Part shown: positions 11,882 to 25,350 of the stretch, piece by piece | How the letters are laid out: each line of letters starts with the position of its first letter | Position numbering within the stretch: the stretch's first letter is position 1 | NCBI RefSeq assembly: GCF_032062135.1 | Contig: NC_092859.1 | Coordinates: 67,400,485-67,464,484 of the forward strand | Reading direction: 5' to 3' | From: Pyxicephalus adspersus | Taxonomy: Eukaryota; Chordata; Amphibia; Anura; Pyxicephalidae | Length of the DNA stretch: 64,000 nt | Translations under genes and position numbers: made by a program | Notes under the pieces: generated by a model | What the model was told of the DNA's origin: nothing | Database searches by the model: none | Seen by the model: the letters and a program-made list of their open reading frames with translations, nothing else

Positions 11882-14800
11882 CCAAGAGACGTTAAGCTTC
11901 TACTTTTTGAACCCTCTAATTTTATATCCAGTCAGGAAATCACATTGTCTAGTCTATTGGTCTGATCACACCCATGAAAATAATGGGTCCTCAAGACCCA
12001 CTCTACCTCTGTATATTTTAAAAAATGGTTTGTGACAAATTATTGCACTATAAGCTCACGCTGTCAACAAAAACCCAGCTTTACTCCTCTCTTTTCTTGT
12101 ACATATACCTACTTTATCAAACAATGGGGTGGCATTAACCAAGCTGTACCAGGGGCTATTACTTTATTGTCTTTATTTGTAGTTTAAACCTTGCAGTCAG
12201 CACCCTTCTCCCTCTTGCCAAACTCATTACAATCTTTTTAAAATCCACAAACATTTCCTTAAAAAGCTTCAAAACTGCTGTTTAATGTAAAAAAAAAAAA
12301 AAAAAAAAAAAAAGACAAATGGATTGCAAAAATTTGTTACACACTTATACATGTCTTTGCAAACAAGGATCAACATGAGAAAACCCCAAATGCTACACAG
12401 AGCCAGTGCTTTTAATGCACCCAATAATAAATGTGAACATGGAAAATGCCACAACATATTTTAAATCAATGATAAAGAACATGTTTGTCTAGTAAGGCTT
12501 CCTTAAGAAAAATTAAAAAGGTGTGCAATAGTAATCATACGGAAACATGCTGTATTTTTACATCTGTTCTCTTTGTTCAAAAGCAGAGAAAAGAAACATC
12601 TGATCTAGTTGTAAAAAAGCAAAAGATCTTTTCTAATGTTCAGCAGGACTTGTGATGTTCATAAGTGACAAAGATGACATCACATTATGATTTCAGCACC
12701 AGTAAATGTATGGCTAAAACAGATGAACAGACCTTTCACTGATGACAAGCAATAAAAGATTTGCTTCTTTTTGTCCCAGTGGGTTGATGGTAGTTTATTG
12801 TTGGCGTAGGCAACATTCTATTAAATATAAAGAGAAAAAACGAAACAGCTCATTGGTGCAAGAAAATGTCATGCGCTTCGAAGGTAGACAGTCCCCATTA
12901 TTCAGTTATCAACCCTTTGCCAGAAATTAGATCACAGGACCACTACTCAAAAAGGGAGCAAAGCTTTGCTATTAATGTATTATATTTTCTATCATCATAG
13001 TCATGCATATGATCTTTTTATCTGCAAATAAAGTCCACAGGAGTGAACACCATGTTCAACTCTAGAGCACAGAAGGAAATTACTGAGAAGTCAGAATGTC
13101 AGGCCATGAGTTTTATGATTCTTTATTTAAGCAGAATACGCTCACGATGCCTTCTTCAAAATTTATTGACACAGCAGTTAACTATCTTGAGATTGCTTTA
13201 GAAACGCTTTCATTGTGGCCTAAGGCAAGTGCCCGACTTCACTTCATTTTCATTTCACAATCAGGAGTAACAATATCTGCCTCCAACATGATTTTCCAAA
13301 CAGGGCAGGGGCAACGTTAGCCTGAAATTGCACAGAATGAATCAAAGGTTTGTGTCCTGAGGCACTGAAATCAGACACATTAAATTGGCAGACCAATAGT
13401 GAGCACTGAGTTTAAGAATTTCACAGTAGCTGGCAACTGAAATATTTATATGATGTATACCACCGGCACAAGACATGGCAATCCCCAAATTGTCTCAGCT
13501 TCAAAAATATGTAAAATATGTATACATCTTCTAAACTCAAATATAACAGCTACACTGGCTCTTTTCATTAGCCTAATATAATCACTAAAATTGCTAGTAC
13601 AACAACCCTGACCTCCACAGAAAACCAAGCTTTAATAGCTACATACTTAGATTTGTAGATTGGTGGCGTGCAAAGAGGAATATAGATTTATTAATAAATA
13701 ATGATGCCAACTAGTTTTCCAATAACATTAACAGAAAACATATACTATTTTCTCTACTGGATATGTAATATAAACAGAGCACAACATAATTAAACCGTGT
13801 TGTAAAAATTGCTGCATGTTGCCTAAAGGCACAAATCAGACTTTTTTGCTTTATAACCTAGGATGCAAAAATTATAGCTGGGTTCCGATTTTACACCTTT
13901 ATACAACTATTTCTGCAAAAAAAAAAAAAAAAATGGAACAAGAACAAAACACCAGCAGAGTAACACTGGTAAACTCCTAATGAATATAAAAACAAACTTT
14001 ACTTATATTAAACCTTTGTTTAGGCCATGATTTTTATCATCATCTCGTTAATATATAGTATAGACATATTACACAGCACACTAGGTTTAATATAAAAATA
14101 CACTTAAACAACTGTAGAACCTTATATCACTATTATATGCCATGAATTATATAGGTAATGCATCTAAAGTTTTAAAAATACTGCACTTTCAAGTACAGTA
14201 TAAGTAAACTTGTGCCAATCTACAGCAACTACAATTTTTATTGTAAAAATCTTTTACCGCTTATATTTAAAAATTCCTACTTTAAATTTGATTCTAGTGC
14301 CCAGGATTAGAATTGGTCATCAACTGCAGATTGGAGGAAGCCCCTCTGCTCCCAATGAGACTGAAACCTTAGTTTGTAGGAATGCACAAGGCAGGGGCAG
14401 AAAGGGGGATCTGTCAGATATTTGTTAACACCTTTAAGAATGTGAAGACACCAGAATCCACATGAGAGTAAGAGGTAGATGTTGGCCCTGGATGATAGCT
14501 AAACAAAGATGTTCCTATCATTCCGTAGATTAAAACTTTATCAGGCATAGTGGTAATATAAACCTTTAAGTGTTATTCATGCACATACCTTTGCATACAC
14601 TTAGCATGCATGTACTGAACCAGAACATTATATCTTTTGCAAGGTCTGCTTAAAAAGTACATGCTTTCTTTATAACAAGCATGTAATGAAAACATCTAAA
14701 GCAAGGTATATACAGTGATTCAGACAATTAAGCATTGATATTACCATTGAATTTGAATACTGTAAAAGAATACAATCAAGTTATTAACTGTTCCAGTCAC

Positions 14801-15214
14801 TAAAAAAAAAATCTTCACTTGGTCTATGAAGAAATGGTTCCATTTCACAGTACACTGCTGTCCATGGTGCTGAAGGATATGGTATGGGCCTGTACTCTGG
14901 GAACTATACAAATCTATAAACACAATATTGACAGCGTTTACAACTTAATGCAGACAAGTATATAAACAATGCACATGCCGATAATCTGATTATCTAGATG
15001 GAATTGTATTTACATTTTTTAATGAATTCACAACTGTAGTCATTGGCATTTTTAAAGAACGTTTAAGATCCCTAGGGGTCTAATTTCATACAAATTCTCA
15101 TTCAAAAAGCAGTACAATTTTTTGCATGGAAATTTAATTTTTAATTGTAGGCTATAATTCTTAGGCTTAATAAATGTAATAAACTTTAAATAAAACACAA
15201 AAATCTGTTTAAAA
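11882..15214. other. Intronic DNA, no gene seen
   Basis: AT-rich sequence with poly-A runs, including about 25 A at 12289-12313 and 15 A near 13918-13933. No exon with paired splice signals, RNA gene or transposon ends was recognised. Confidence 0.55.
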
Positions 15215-15385
15215 AAAAAAACGCAGATCTTGCCGCCTGCACCGAAGTCACCTGGAGATCGTCGCTGCATAAGCCAGCTGGAGATCGAGGAGGAAGGATG
15301 TGTCCCTAGGACCTGCGGGGACCAGCAGGATGACAGGGGATGACAAGGGAGCAAGATAAATGTTTTTTTTTTTTTTTTTTTTTTA
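15215..15385. repeat. GC-rich repeat segment ending in poly-T
   Basis: A GC-rich island between an A-run and a run of about 24 T. It contains two similar phrases, CACCTGGAGATCGTCGCTGC and AGCTGGAGATCGAGGAGG. It resembles the other GC-rich repeat blocks here and is probably part of a composite frog element with the next two entries. Confidence 0.45.
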
Positions 15386-15639
15386 GTTAACCTCGATAAC
15401 GGTGCATTTCTCTCTGGTTTTATATGTCTAAAAGTGATACATTGTTTTTCATGAAAATTTATTTTACAGTATAATATAAATAGTATGAGTATAATAAAGT
15501 TTGAAACACAAAATCATTTAAAAACAATAAACTGAATAAAATAAAAAAATCTTTATATTAAAAAAAAAAATAAAAAAAAAATACGTATTATACATACTGT
15601 AAAATAAATGTTCTTGAAAACAATGTACTGCTTTTACAC

Positions 15640-15835
15640 ATAAAATCCAATGTATTGCATTCAATACAGTTATTTTGTATTGAATGCAATACAATGGAGT
15701 TTGAATTTCCCGCCCCGCCCGGCCGTGCACACGCACCACGGCCATCATCGGAGCAGAAGCAGGAAGAAGAAAGAAGATAGAAGACTGAGATCGTGGCGCT
15801 GGATGCCACGGGACCCCAGCAGATCAGGTAAGCGC
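15640..15835. repeat. Inverted ATTGCATTCAATACA pair plus GC-rich repeat core
   Basis: TGTATTGCATTCAATACA at the start is mirrored by TGTATTGAATGCAATACA after a short spacer, forming a hairpin. A very GC-rich core follows, with CCCGCCCCGCCCGGCCGTGC and CGCACCACGGCC. It then leads into a purine-rich stretch (GAAGAAGAAAGAAGATAG) and GATCAGGTAAGC. This is the only very CpG-rich DNA between 8.5 and 25 kb, and it looks transposon-derived rather than promoter-like. Confidence 0.5.
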
Positions 15836-15863
15836 TCTATTTACTAACCTTCCCTAGGTGTTC

Positions 15864-15992
15864 CAACCCCGAGAGTGGCTCGGGGTTACCACTTGTAGGA
15901 ACTTTTTTCTACCCCGAGTCACTTTCGGGGGTTACCACTAGGGATGTTAAAAGCTACCCCGAGTGTGACTCCGGAATACCGCTGGGGGGTTA
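15864..15992. repeat. Three-unit tandem repeat of an ACCCCGAG...CGGGGTTACC hairpin
   Basis: Units begin near 15865, 15911 and 15955, a spacing of about 45 bp. Each opens ACCCCGAG, most contain a GGGG complement that could fold back, and each leads into TTACCACT or ATACCGCT. It lies at the edge of the composite repeat cluster. Confidence 0.65.
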
Positions 15993-16151
15993 AAGTAGCT
16001 TTATTTTTATTATTCTATAATGACAAAAATGTGTTCTTTTTTTTTTTGCTTACTTCCTATCTGGTAAAACCTTAGTGACACCAGTCACCTAGGACAGACA
16101 CCAAGAGGAAAGCCCTGTACAAAAGTCAAGATGGATGTTTCCAGTGGCATA

Positions 16152-16467
16152 CAGTTAGATCCACAAATATTTGGACAGAGAACTTTTTTTCTAATTTTGG
16201 TTCTGTACATTACCACAAATAATTTTAAATGAAACAACTCAGATGCGGTTGAACTGCAGACTTTCAGCTTTGATTCAGTGGGTTGAACAAAAAGATTGCA
16301 TAGTTGCTCACATTGTTATGCAATCTTTATGTTCAACCCACTGAATCAAAGCTGAAAGTCTGCAGTTCAACTGCATCTGAGTTGTTTCATTTAAAATTAA
16401 ATTGTAATGTACAGAACTAAAATTAAAAACAAGTTGTCTCTGTCCAAATATTTATGAACCCAAGTGC
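16152..16467. mobile_element. Palindromic Tc1/mariner-type MITE
   Basis: Two arms of about 145 bp are near-perfect inverted copies. Shared blocks are CAAATATTTGGACAGAG, TTCTGTACATTA, GAAACAACTCAGATGC, GAACTGCAGACTTTCAGC and CAGTGGGTTGAAC. They meet at a short loop near 16305. The left end follows TA at 16150-16151, as for a TA-inserting Tc1/mariner element. The right boundary is slightly eroded. There is no room for a transposase. Confidence 0.88.
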
Positions 16468-16474
16468 AGAAGCG

Positions 16475-16702
16475 CTGTGCACATTGCCGTTCCGTTATAT
16501 AGAGACAAGAGGGGGAGGACGAGTGAGCAGCACCCCATTGTGTTTTCCTCCATAGGAGTGCACAGAGTACACACCTGATTAGTTGACCATCAATCCACCA
16601 TGGCAGATTGTTGAAAGACAGGGGGTCAGAGGGACAACTGTACACATCAGATTTTCACCTAAAACAAGCACAATCATTAGCCATCTGATGTGCGTACAAA
16701 GC
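16475..16702 (+). repeat. Dispersed repeat, copy 1 of 3
   Basis: The core GAGGGGGAGGACGAGTGAGC followed by AGCACCCCATTGTG recurs in reverse at 40738-40990 and in the same orientation at 53385-53617. The distal end (ATCTGATGTGCGTACAAAGC) resembles the ends of those copies, which points to a non-autonomous DNA element with a GTACACA-type terminus. Confidence 0.65.
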
Positions 16703-16705
16703 TTA

Positions 16706-19700
16706 AGCTCTGGACAGCATTAAAGAATAAATCAAGGTTTTAGCCCTTCCCGGCGTTATCCAAAATCACTATTTTCGGCTTAAGACATACCCTAAAACTT
16801 TAAATATTTGGTTATTTAATCTGTTTTGGGTATAATATATATTAATTGGTGTTAAGAGTTTTCAAAGCTAGAAATTGTTTTTCAGTAATCTGTAAAAGCA
16901 TATTACGCATATCAACATAATACAACAAAGTTTACTATTTTACCACCCTGCTTTCTGCAAATGTAAGAATAACTACAGACTATTGACTAAATAACTAAAT
17001 TTAAAACAATGTTAAAAATATGATAAAGGAAGAGAAATAGTCACAACTACCTCAAAAATCGGTGCTCAATTAAAATACAATATACATTCTCTAAATCTAG
17101 AGGGGGTTAAAAGTGCCATCTGTCAGTCCTTGATGAATAGTAAACTGAGCCACAAAAAGGTGACCAAGGTTAAATTCCAGGTATTAAAAGTATTCGCCAG
17201 AACAGTAAAAAGGAAGATGATACTTTACTTTTTTTTAAACATTTACAGACGTAAACTGCATTTTAAGTGTATGTTTAAATACAAAACTACTGTTAGGTTT
17301 AGATGGAGAAGGGTTAAAAACTCAATATGTATTTTTTTGCTTTGTGTTCTACAGGGGAGATTAATCAAAAGGAAGTGTAATTTCTTTGTTAGAAAACACG
17401 TGTCCCCCCTATGAAATTTCCCCTCATCAAATTTATGTTCAGAATTCTCATGGAATTTTATTCCATAGATAATGGTCAAAAGGCCAAATAGAAGGGTGAA
17501 TCTCTCCAGTGGGAGCAGAGACAGTACTAAAAGCTTGTCATACCCTTTCTACCCTATCCAAAACAAAAACAAAAAAATAAAAATGTTACTTATTGATATA
17601 TTTTATTATATTGGTAAAATGCACAGTTCATTCTTTTTTAAACAATACAGGTTAAAAAACAAACAAAAAATAATGGCACAGACCCCCCCCCCCCCATTTT
17701 CACCTGAACAAACATACCATTACAGAACAGAGATTGTAGAAAAATTCCTTTATGCTTTGTATTAGCACCCGACCTGGTAATCCACACACCTTTTGAGGTG
17801 GCAGACACTGTCTGCCAACTCTAAATATGTATATAAAAAAAAAAGAAAAAAAAAAAAAACCAAGACGAGGGTAGAGAGTAGATATTTTTTTATCAATTAA
17901 ATTAATTTTTTTCTTGTCAGTGAGTCCATTCTTTGCTACCTTGCAGAGCTAGAAGTACCACCACTAACCAACCCATTCTTTCCACTGAGATCTGTGGTGA
18001 TGTACAGCCCACCAGGAGGAACGTGAGAGGATTCATGGGGAGCAGTTAGCTCTGCAAGAGAACATACATGCCAACTGCCGTTGAGGTAAGTATTCATCCA
18101 TTTCTATTACAGGGAGCAGATTTTGGACCATTTTAGAAAGGAGACAGGGTCACTTCATAGTGTATTTCGTGTGTCTCATACAGTTCTTCTAGCCCTGTTG
18201 TACATTAAATTAAGAGGTCCTAAAATTTAGAAAAAACAAATTCAGAAGTAGTTCCAACAATTGGCATACTGTAGTCATTTCCAAAAATAGAAAGGTTTTT
18301 CAATGTATGTAATAAAAGTGCTCTTAAATAAAAAATGATCTGTTTTGTGGATGCAGAATATGGCAGCACAAGTACACAGTCCACAGCCTTCACTCTCTGA
18401 TTCCAACATCAACAGTCACATTAAAGCTTTTAGGGCAGGTTGGGATCTATAAAACAGAAATTAGTAGACACTTTTGTACAACTGGCTTTGTGTTTAAGGG
18501 GCAGCAAAGACTCTTAACACAGATACTTTCACAAGGTGGCACATTTTAGGATACCCAGATAACTAGAGGGCCACTCCACTAGAAACTGCCTAGATTGAAA
18601 ATTGTAAATGCTGAGCAGATAGGCTGTGTTCTCCCATCAAGTTCAAGTTTAGAGTTTTTACCAAAGTGTTTATATAGTATTTCATATCCTCAAAATTAAT
18701 TTTAGAGGTTATTTGATAACATGGCACCTCTTTCAACCAGTGTGATAAAACTGGTATGAGTTGAAGGTTCATTTGAACAACAGATGTAGGAGAAGTGACT
18801 ATAGTAAAAACTGAGTGTGCCACAGAACAAACACTTCTATATAGTGTCACAATGTGTAATAAAGAATGTATTGTCCTTTATCTTCACACTCTACTTAACT
18901 GCCAGGTTGCACACTATAGGAAAGCAATGTTATTAGAACAGCACTATTAAAAATGAAAAGACAAGACTATTCCTTAGAAAGTCTGGATACTCTGAGCTAA
19001 GAGAACTATTATCATTACCAATTATCTTAGTCATTACATTATGAATTAATAGCACAATAGGGCTGAGAATAAGGCAGCTTATAAATCTAACTTGCATGCA
19101 CAGGCCCAATATGCATAAGACACCTTCATTAAAAAACAGTTAAACGCCAACAGCTACTTTTTTATGTTTATCCTTCCCTGAAGCGTCTCTGCCTTTAATG
19201 CTTTCCCATTCCATTCTCACCAGGGAGCCATCATGTTCAGCTATCAAAATTTCTCATGTTTAGCCTCAACATATGCAAGGACAACGCCATATTAAGCTAT
19301 GTGAATAAGCACGTTTAATTTCTGTAAAAATGGCTACAATTTTTACCAGTCATGATTCAAAAGCAAAATTTCTGCCCCAATAAATTCAGATTACATTGAT
19401 TTTGACTTGAACCACAAGTACAATTTTTTTTCGTCCTTAAATATTCATTTAATTCACTAACTAAATGCCAAAATCTATACAGTAACTTGGGGAAAAAACA
19501 ATACTGTATATGACTTTTTTAATTAACAGTACATAGTAAGCATGATGCTAAACATTTAGTCTTTCGATATATTGTAAAGTGGACTATGTACCTGCCCATG
19601 CAAATTATCCCACATACATGCTTGCAGCTTCCCATCTGACAGATCTCACGCATGCAGATTCGGCACACTTCTTTTGGATTATATGTTACCATGGTGTTGG

Positions 19701-19746
19701 GAAATCTACGACCCTGCAGTCTTTTGGGATCCATGATGTGTAGCCC
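16706..19746. other. Intronic DNA, no gene seen
   Basis: AT-rich DNA with a poly-C run of about 13 near 17683-17695 and A-rich runs near 17837-17860. No exon or RNA gene was supported. Confidence 0.55.
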
Positions 19747-19822
19747 AGGGGGAGAGGAGAGGCGAGAGAGAGAGAGGGAGAGAGAGAGAGGGAGAGGGAG
19801 AGAGAGAGGGAGAGAGAGAGAA
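19747..19822. repeat. (GA)n purine tract
   Basis: A nearly pure AG-dinucleotide tract with GGGAG interruptions on the plus strand, followed shortly by a poly-C run. Such polypurine mirror tracts can form triplex DNA. Here it gives spurious Arg-Glu or Ser-Leu repeats in translation. Confidence 0.92.
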
Positions 19823-22800
19823 CCCCTAACCCACCCCCCCCCAGAATAGGAAATATGTACACAAATGGACTTGAAAACAGGAAAACAAATATCCTATGCT
19901 TGTCACTGGATATGCCAGTACTCCCGGGGTTAGTGCCCTGTAATGAGTCTTGCAATTAAGACCAGGCATTTCCAAAAAAAAATGGATTCCCTTTAGAAAC
20001 TGAGGGTACTATATTGAATACCTACCCTGATTTCTGATGTTTTAGGTAGTATATTTCCTATTGAGCTCAGCGTTCCTTCAAAGCCTGCCCTTTCTTTATC
20101 AGGATGTAGTCATGGGTACAGGAATCTGTCCTACCATGCACAAGTATAAGTATATGACAGGAGAGGGCATCAGCTCAAAAACAGACCTTTGTGTGTTATT
20201 ACACAGACAGCTACGGACTATGGTGAACTCACATCCTCGTTGTCTTTTACACAGAAAAAACTCTATGTAATTTTGTAATAGATTCATCAAAACCTGACGA
20301 CAAGTCAAAATTAGGAAATATGAATACTTAACATGAAATGGCAAAAATGTGGATATGCTTTATTGTTTGCTATTTAAATGAGCTGTGCACAAAGCTTAAA
20401 GCCCACAGTAATTAGGCTAGCCATGGATAATTGTTTTGATGCAATGTGACCATTCAGGGGATGTTCATTAATGAAAATTCCATTGTCAGGATGAAAGACT
20501 TCAGATCAATGGGTGATTTGCATTCTATTAGAGCATTCTCGCAGAATAAGCCTTCAGGCCAACAAGTTGTTGAACTCTGACAGCTGGCATTGTCTGCCCA
20601 CAGAGGACAGGAAGCTGAACCTTTGTACAATGGAATGAAAATCTAAAAACAGCCAGCCTGGCATAGGGTAAGCATGCTCCTATCATGAGACCACACAAAC
20701 TCCACAAGACTGCTGTATTTACATGTGCAAAGCTTTCAGCCCTGGATGCTAATACAAGATGACTGCAGCGGCATGTCTCCTCTCTAGAGTAATAAACCAA
20801 AATTCACTGGCAAATGCAAACAGAAGATTTGTGTAGGGTATTAAAGAAGCTGCTAGTGGAATTAGTGGAAACAATTAGGTGTCCTTAAAATTGGCAAAAA
20901 GTCAAAAAGAGGTCTTTGAATGATGGAATTCTGTATACAGTTTGTGCACAGAACTACTTTAAAAAAATGTAATTTCTGACGCTTTGCTCACCTCTATTTC
21001 AACAATTATTCTCCTTAATCCTCTTTCACTGATCATGTGACAACAAGCCACGGCACTAAATGGTCAGGAAGTAGAGAGTGACCACAGAAAGTAAGGGGAA
21101 CCCAGCGAGCAATACAAAATGCAACAGGTAGTACAGGATTGTCCGATGATGCCAACTGAAATCCTTGACAAGATACAACTCTCCCTTTAGCAATAATTAC
21201 CCTTTAATCGTTAAATTGTATAAAAGAAGATAAACAGAAGATAGGGTTTTTATGTATTAAAAGCAAAAGAATCATGCATTGCCTTGCACTAATACAGCAG
21301 CAATGGCAACGTAACAAGTAACTGTGAAAATGTTTATAGTAAGTTTATCTCATGCACAAGTCTCAAAATGACCTTTGAACAACAATTCCATTTAAGCACG
21401 CATACTTTATTTTGGTTATTACAAAATTATCCCTACTAAAAGGGACTGTGAAAGTTCTTAGAATACCCCTTGCTTTATCTGAATGCAGGCATTTTGAGCA
21501 GGCCAAAGCTTTGGCACAGTGTGAATTCCCAAACAAAGTATATATTTACCTACTAGCTATGGAACATGTGCATACAGTGAATAGTGCATGAGCGGCCTAT
21601 GCCATTTCAATCAGTGCTGTCCAAGGTGCTGACAAGGGAGCATGGACTTCCTGGCAAGACACCTGCACAACCAAACCTTTCTGCTATCTCAGGAAATGCA
21701 TATTTCTGTAACAGTAATAACCTTCTTGACGTTTTGTATACAAGGATACTAATTCAAGGTTACTATTTCAAAGGTTAATTAAACGACATTGCAATCAGGG
21801 CCTTTTCGCTTTTTATATTCTTCTGCTGCTGCTCCCTGCTTATTTGTGCGTGCCAGACACAAAAATTCCCCAGACACGTTTATGAGGAGTCTTCAGCCAG
21901 AGCTTGGGCAATGCTTAAGCCTTGGGGGCACCAGATCACAGAATGTAATTAGATGAGCACCCCCAATGTTTCTCCCACCGACTACATCATTTTTATGAAT
22001 ATATGATTTTGATGGTTACCACCTTATGGTCATTATGTAGCCTTATTGTACCAGGGACTGGTATGCCCATTTCACTGTCATTTACTTTTCAAGCTATTGG
22101 CACAAGTATAGAACATTTCTACTTTTAGAATGGATTGCCAAATAGCAGAAATTAGACCTGGTTAGAGATTGTGAAATATAAAAAACAGGAATGAAAAGAA
22201 AAAACACAGTACCAGTCTCATTAGCTTCAGTAAATTGGTGAGTGGAAACGTGTTCCTACAAACAGCTTGGGTGTGAATTTCTATTATTTGAATTTGGCTT
22301 ACTAACACGTGGCTTGGCTTTTCTACTGATCCTCTTCTGCACACAAAGAGATCTCAGTAATAACAAACTGATCTACTGCATGATATTCTTATATCTATTG
22401 CAGCACTTGCAATAGACAATTTCACCTTCTGGAGGACTACAATAAAATACAATATCATAAATAACATTACATCATGCAGGTTTGTTGCACATTTGTAGCT
22501 CTGTGGGGGTTTTCCTGCATTAAACATGACTATAAAACAGGTTTTTGCACCAACAAGCAAGCACAGACATGACATATAAAGGCAGCAGCATTCCTTGTGC
22601 AACCTGTTCTATAGAAGTAGAGCACTCTCTCAGTTCCCAGGGCACCGATCACAGCACTCACAACATACTGCAGTTCTTACAGGCTTGCTTAGCACTCAGA
22701 GGGAACATTTAATGAACGGATATATGGTCATCAGCTGAGTGTTGCGGTGGAATACATAAAAAGAGACACAATTATAGTAAATTCCTAGACAGTGCTTTTT

Positions 22801-24988
22801 CCCCTGGAGCCACACCCATGATGGAAATATCTCAACCAAATTGGAGTTCATACAATATTAAAAAAATGATAAGCCTCCTTTAGATCAGTATGTATGTGTA
22901 TATACAGTTATCTTGTTACAATTCTTGCAAAGAGTGCTGTAGTCAAAATGTCTGACTTCTCAGTCTCTCATGGCAGGCAACCCTCCCAACGCTCTTGTAA
23001 GTCAGATACCATAAAATATTTGCCTAGACTTTAGGTTACATGAGCGAGGTTTGCACTGTAACAAAGAAAGATTTTTTTTTTCTGGATGTGATTTGATAAT
23101 GCCGACAGGTTCCCCAGTAAATCAGGTCTATGATAAATCCTTTTTTAGATGGCCTAGGTATAGTGAGAGATTTTAATTATGTAATATGTATATTTTCCCT
23201 CTTGTGCAGCCTACAGCATAGTCACAAATTGCAACATTTTTTACAATCATTAAGAGTACAGAATATTACTACATGGCATCCTTGGTGACTTCAATATAAG
23301 GACATAATGGTTAAAGTCTGTGGGTGAGGGTGGGGTAGTTTGGGAGAGAGGGAGGCATCAAAACGCAAGTCATTTTAAGCTCCAGCTCCCATTCAACAGC
23401 ATTTTTTATGCATCTGAGTTCAGTGTCATTAGGCCTTGCCATAAAGACATTTCACAGGAGACAAAAAAAGAAAGCAGAATGCTGGCTATACTGCAATGGA
23501 ATTTGCCCGGATACTCTACATATGAAGATGGAGGGTGGAGTAATCATGTGGACTGTGGGCAGTTGTCCTTGCATCCATCTGTTCACCACACCCTAGAAAA
23601 TGCCAAGACAGAGGATTGGACCCTATGGGGAAATAAATTATTCCCTAGCACCAGCAATGTAGAGGGCAAAGGCTAATGACAAGGGACAAACGCTGCCTTC
23701 ATTATAATAATGCAACTTGTTATTAGTAGTGCAGCTGATTAACATTTACAGCTCCTTTTTGTAAACCAATCTTTCCTGGCAACCTAGAATATACCACTAA
23801 GAAAAGAAAAGGCTGCTTTTGTAAGAAGCAAAATTGGAGATTTTAATTTGTAAACTTTAATTATATCTCAAGGTCAGAAAGAAACCAGTTTATTCTTTAG
23901 AGGTACACCTGCTTCTCTATACAAAAGGTCAGAGCATCCTCCAAGCTCTGTGGAGGAGCACTTCAAGCACTACCATCTCTGCCCTCTTGTCTCCCTTCAA
24001 TATAAAAGGCATTCAAGCAGAGAATACTCATGGCTATAATTAGATACACCTGGCCTAGGAGGCCCTGTGAGCAGCTCACCCTATACATACTCCAAGTGGA
24101 AGAGTAGTACAGAACCCTTTCCTCTCCTCACGCCCACATAAGGGTCTCCTTTTTACCTGCTGATTATGGATATTCATCACCAATTTGTAAACATTTCTGC
24201 TTGTTGTTTAACATCTTCTGTCCTCCCACCCCCTAAACAAAGCCTATAAGAGACTAGATACCACCCTATAACCTCAAGCGTTCCACCAGATATTCCATAA
24301 CAGGGTGCAAAATCTCACTCTTGCATAATAAATTACAAAATGAATGCGTAATAAACTGTACTTACAGATGCAGGTTACTGAAAATAATTTTAATTACTTC
24401 ACCAAGGGATTAACCCTCAGGTTGTACCACTTGCTTTAATGATGCTGATGTAGTTCGCACATGGGATCCATGATAAAGGTGCATCAATCATGGAGGTGAA
24501 GGGACATTATTTACTACAACACTATACAGTCTAGTCTTGGTCCCACTGATTATGAAAGTTTCAGGATGAGGAGCTTGTGTATGATGAACAGCCATAACTG
24601 ATGTGTTGTGTAAAGGTTTAATGGTTACCCTAGGAATTGGCATCTCATTATAAATTCTCACAGAAACTAAGCACCACCCTGAACCCCTGCCCATAGCGGT
24701 CATAATACTGTGCCACAGCTCATACCTGCAAACAGATTAGTGCCTAGGCATCAATCAAGGAAAAAGCCAAACCCATGCAGTTATATGACCATCCCTCATG
24801 TACAGAGGTAGTAGAGATTACCACCAATTGTATCATGGACCCCACAGGGATGGAGCTATTAGAACATTTCTAGAAACAGCCATGCCAAGGCTGCATTTCT
24901 GGGCTCAGCCTAGAGGAGCAGAGAACTCACATTTTAGGATTATGGTATGAGCAGACACACTTACAGACTCCCCCCCCCCAGTGCACAT
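19823..24988. other. Intronic DNA, no gene seen
   Basis: No transposon ends, RNA genes or convincing exons were recognised. The longest open frame (23320-23676, plus) has no family resemblance and no flanking splice signals of note. Confidence 0.5.
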
Positions 24989-25350
24989 ATGTAGAAGTGA
25001 CCAGCCTGAGCTACCCTATGACATGTAAGATTTCCTACCTAGCAAGCATGGAAGCACCGAAGGTGTGATCCATGTAGAAATGACTGGCCTGTTCTCTACT
25101 AGACCATATAGCAATAAATGATAAATAAATCTGACCCCAATCTATATGACTTCCCACCCATCAATAAATGTAACCCCCCAATATAGAAATGACAGGCCCG
25201 TTCCCCAGGCCATGTATGGTTTTACACCCAGAAAACATGGAACCAATGGAGGTGTAAGGCCTCCATGTAGAAGGGCCATGTGTGATCCCTACCCAATACA
25301 CATGAAAGCAATGAAGATATCCCCATGCAGCCCGATGAAGGTGTGACCCC
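24989..25350. repeat. Degenerate minisatellite, about 84-bp unit, beside PPP2R2B exon
   Basis: The unit opens ATGTAGAARTGACC, runs through a CCATGTATG and ACCCAGCAA-like core, and ends GGAGGTGTGATCC. Units start at 24989 (83 bp), 25072 (diverged, about 109 bp), 25181 (84 bp), 25265 (60 bp, lacking about 24 bp after the opening) and 25325 (26 bp, truncated). The array ends about 80 bp from the splice donor of the PPP2R2B exon, inside intron 1. Divergence between units suggests an old array. Confidence 0.7.

Noticed and set aside
19519..19734. Cysteine-rich minus-strand frame (KEVCRICMREICQMGSC...) as a possible exon
   Set aside because: The spacing fits no zinc-finger or secreted family I know. 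There is no usable acceptor between the GA tract and the ATG, and the frame continues into AT-rich intron.
23320..23676. 118-codon plus-strand frame
   Set aside because: No motif, no CpG or splice context, and an overlapping second frame is open too. Most likely chance.
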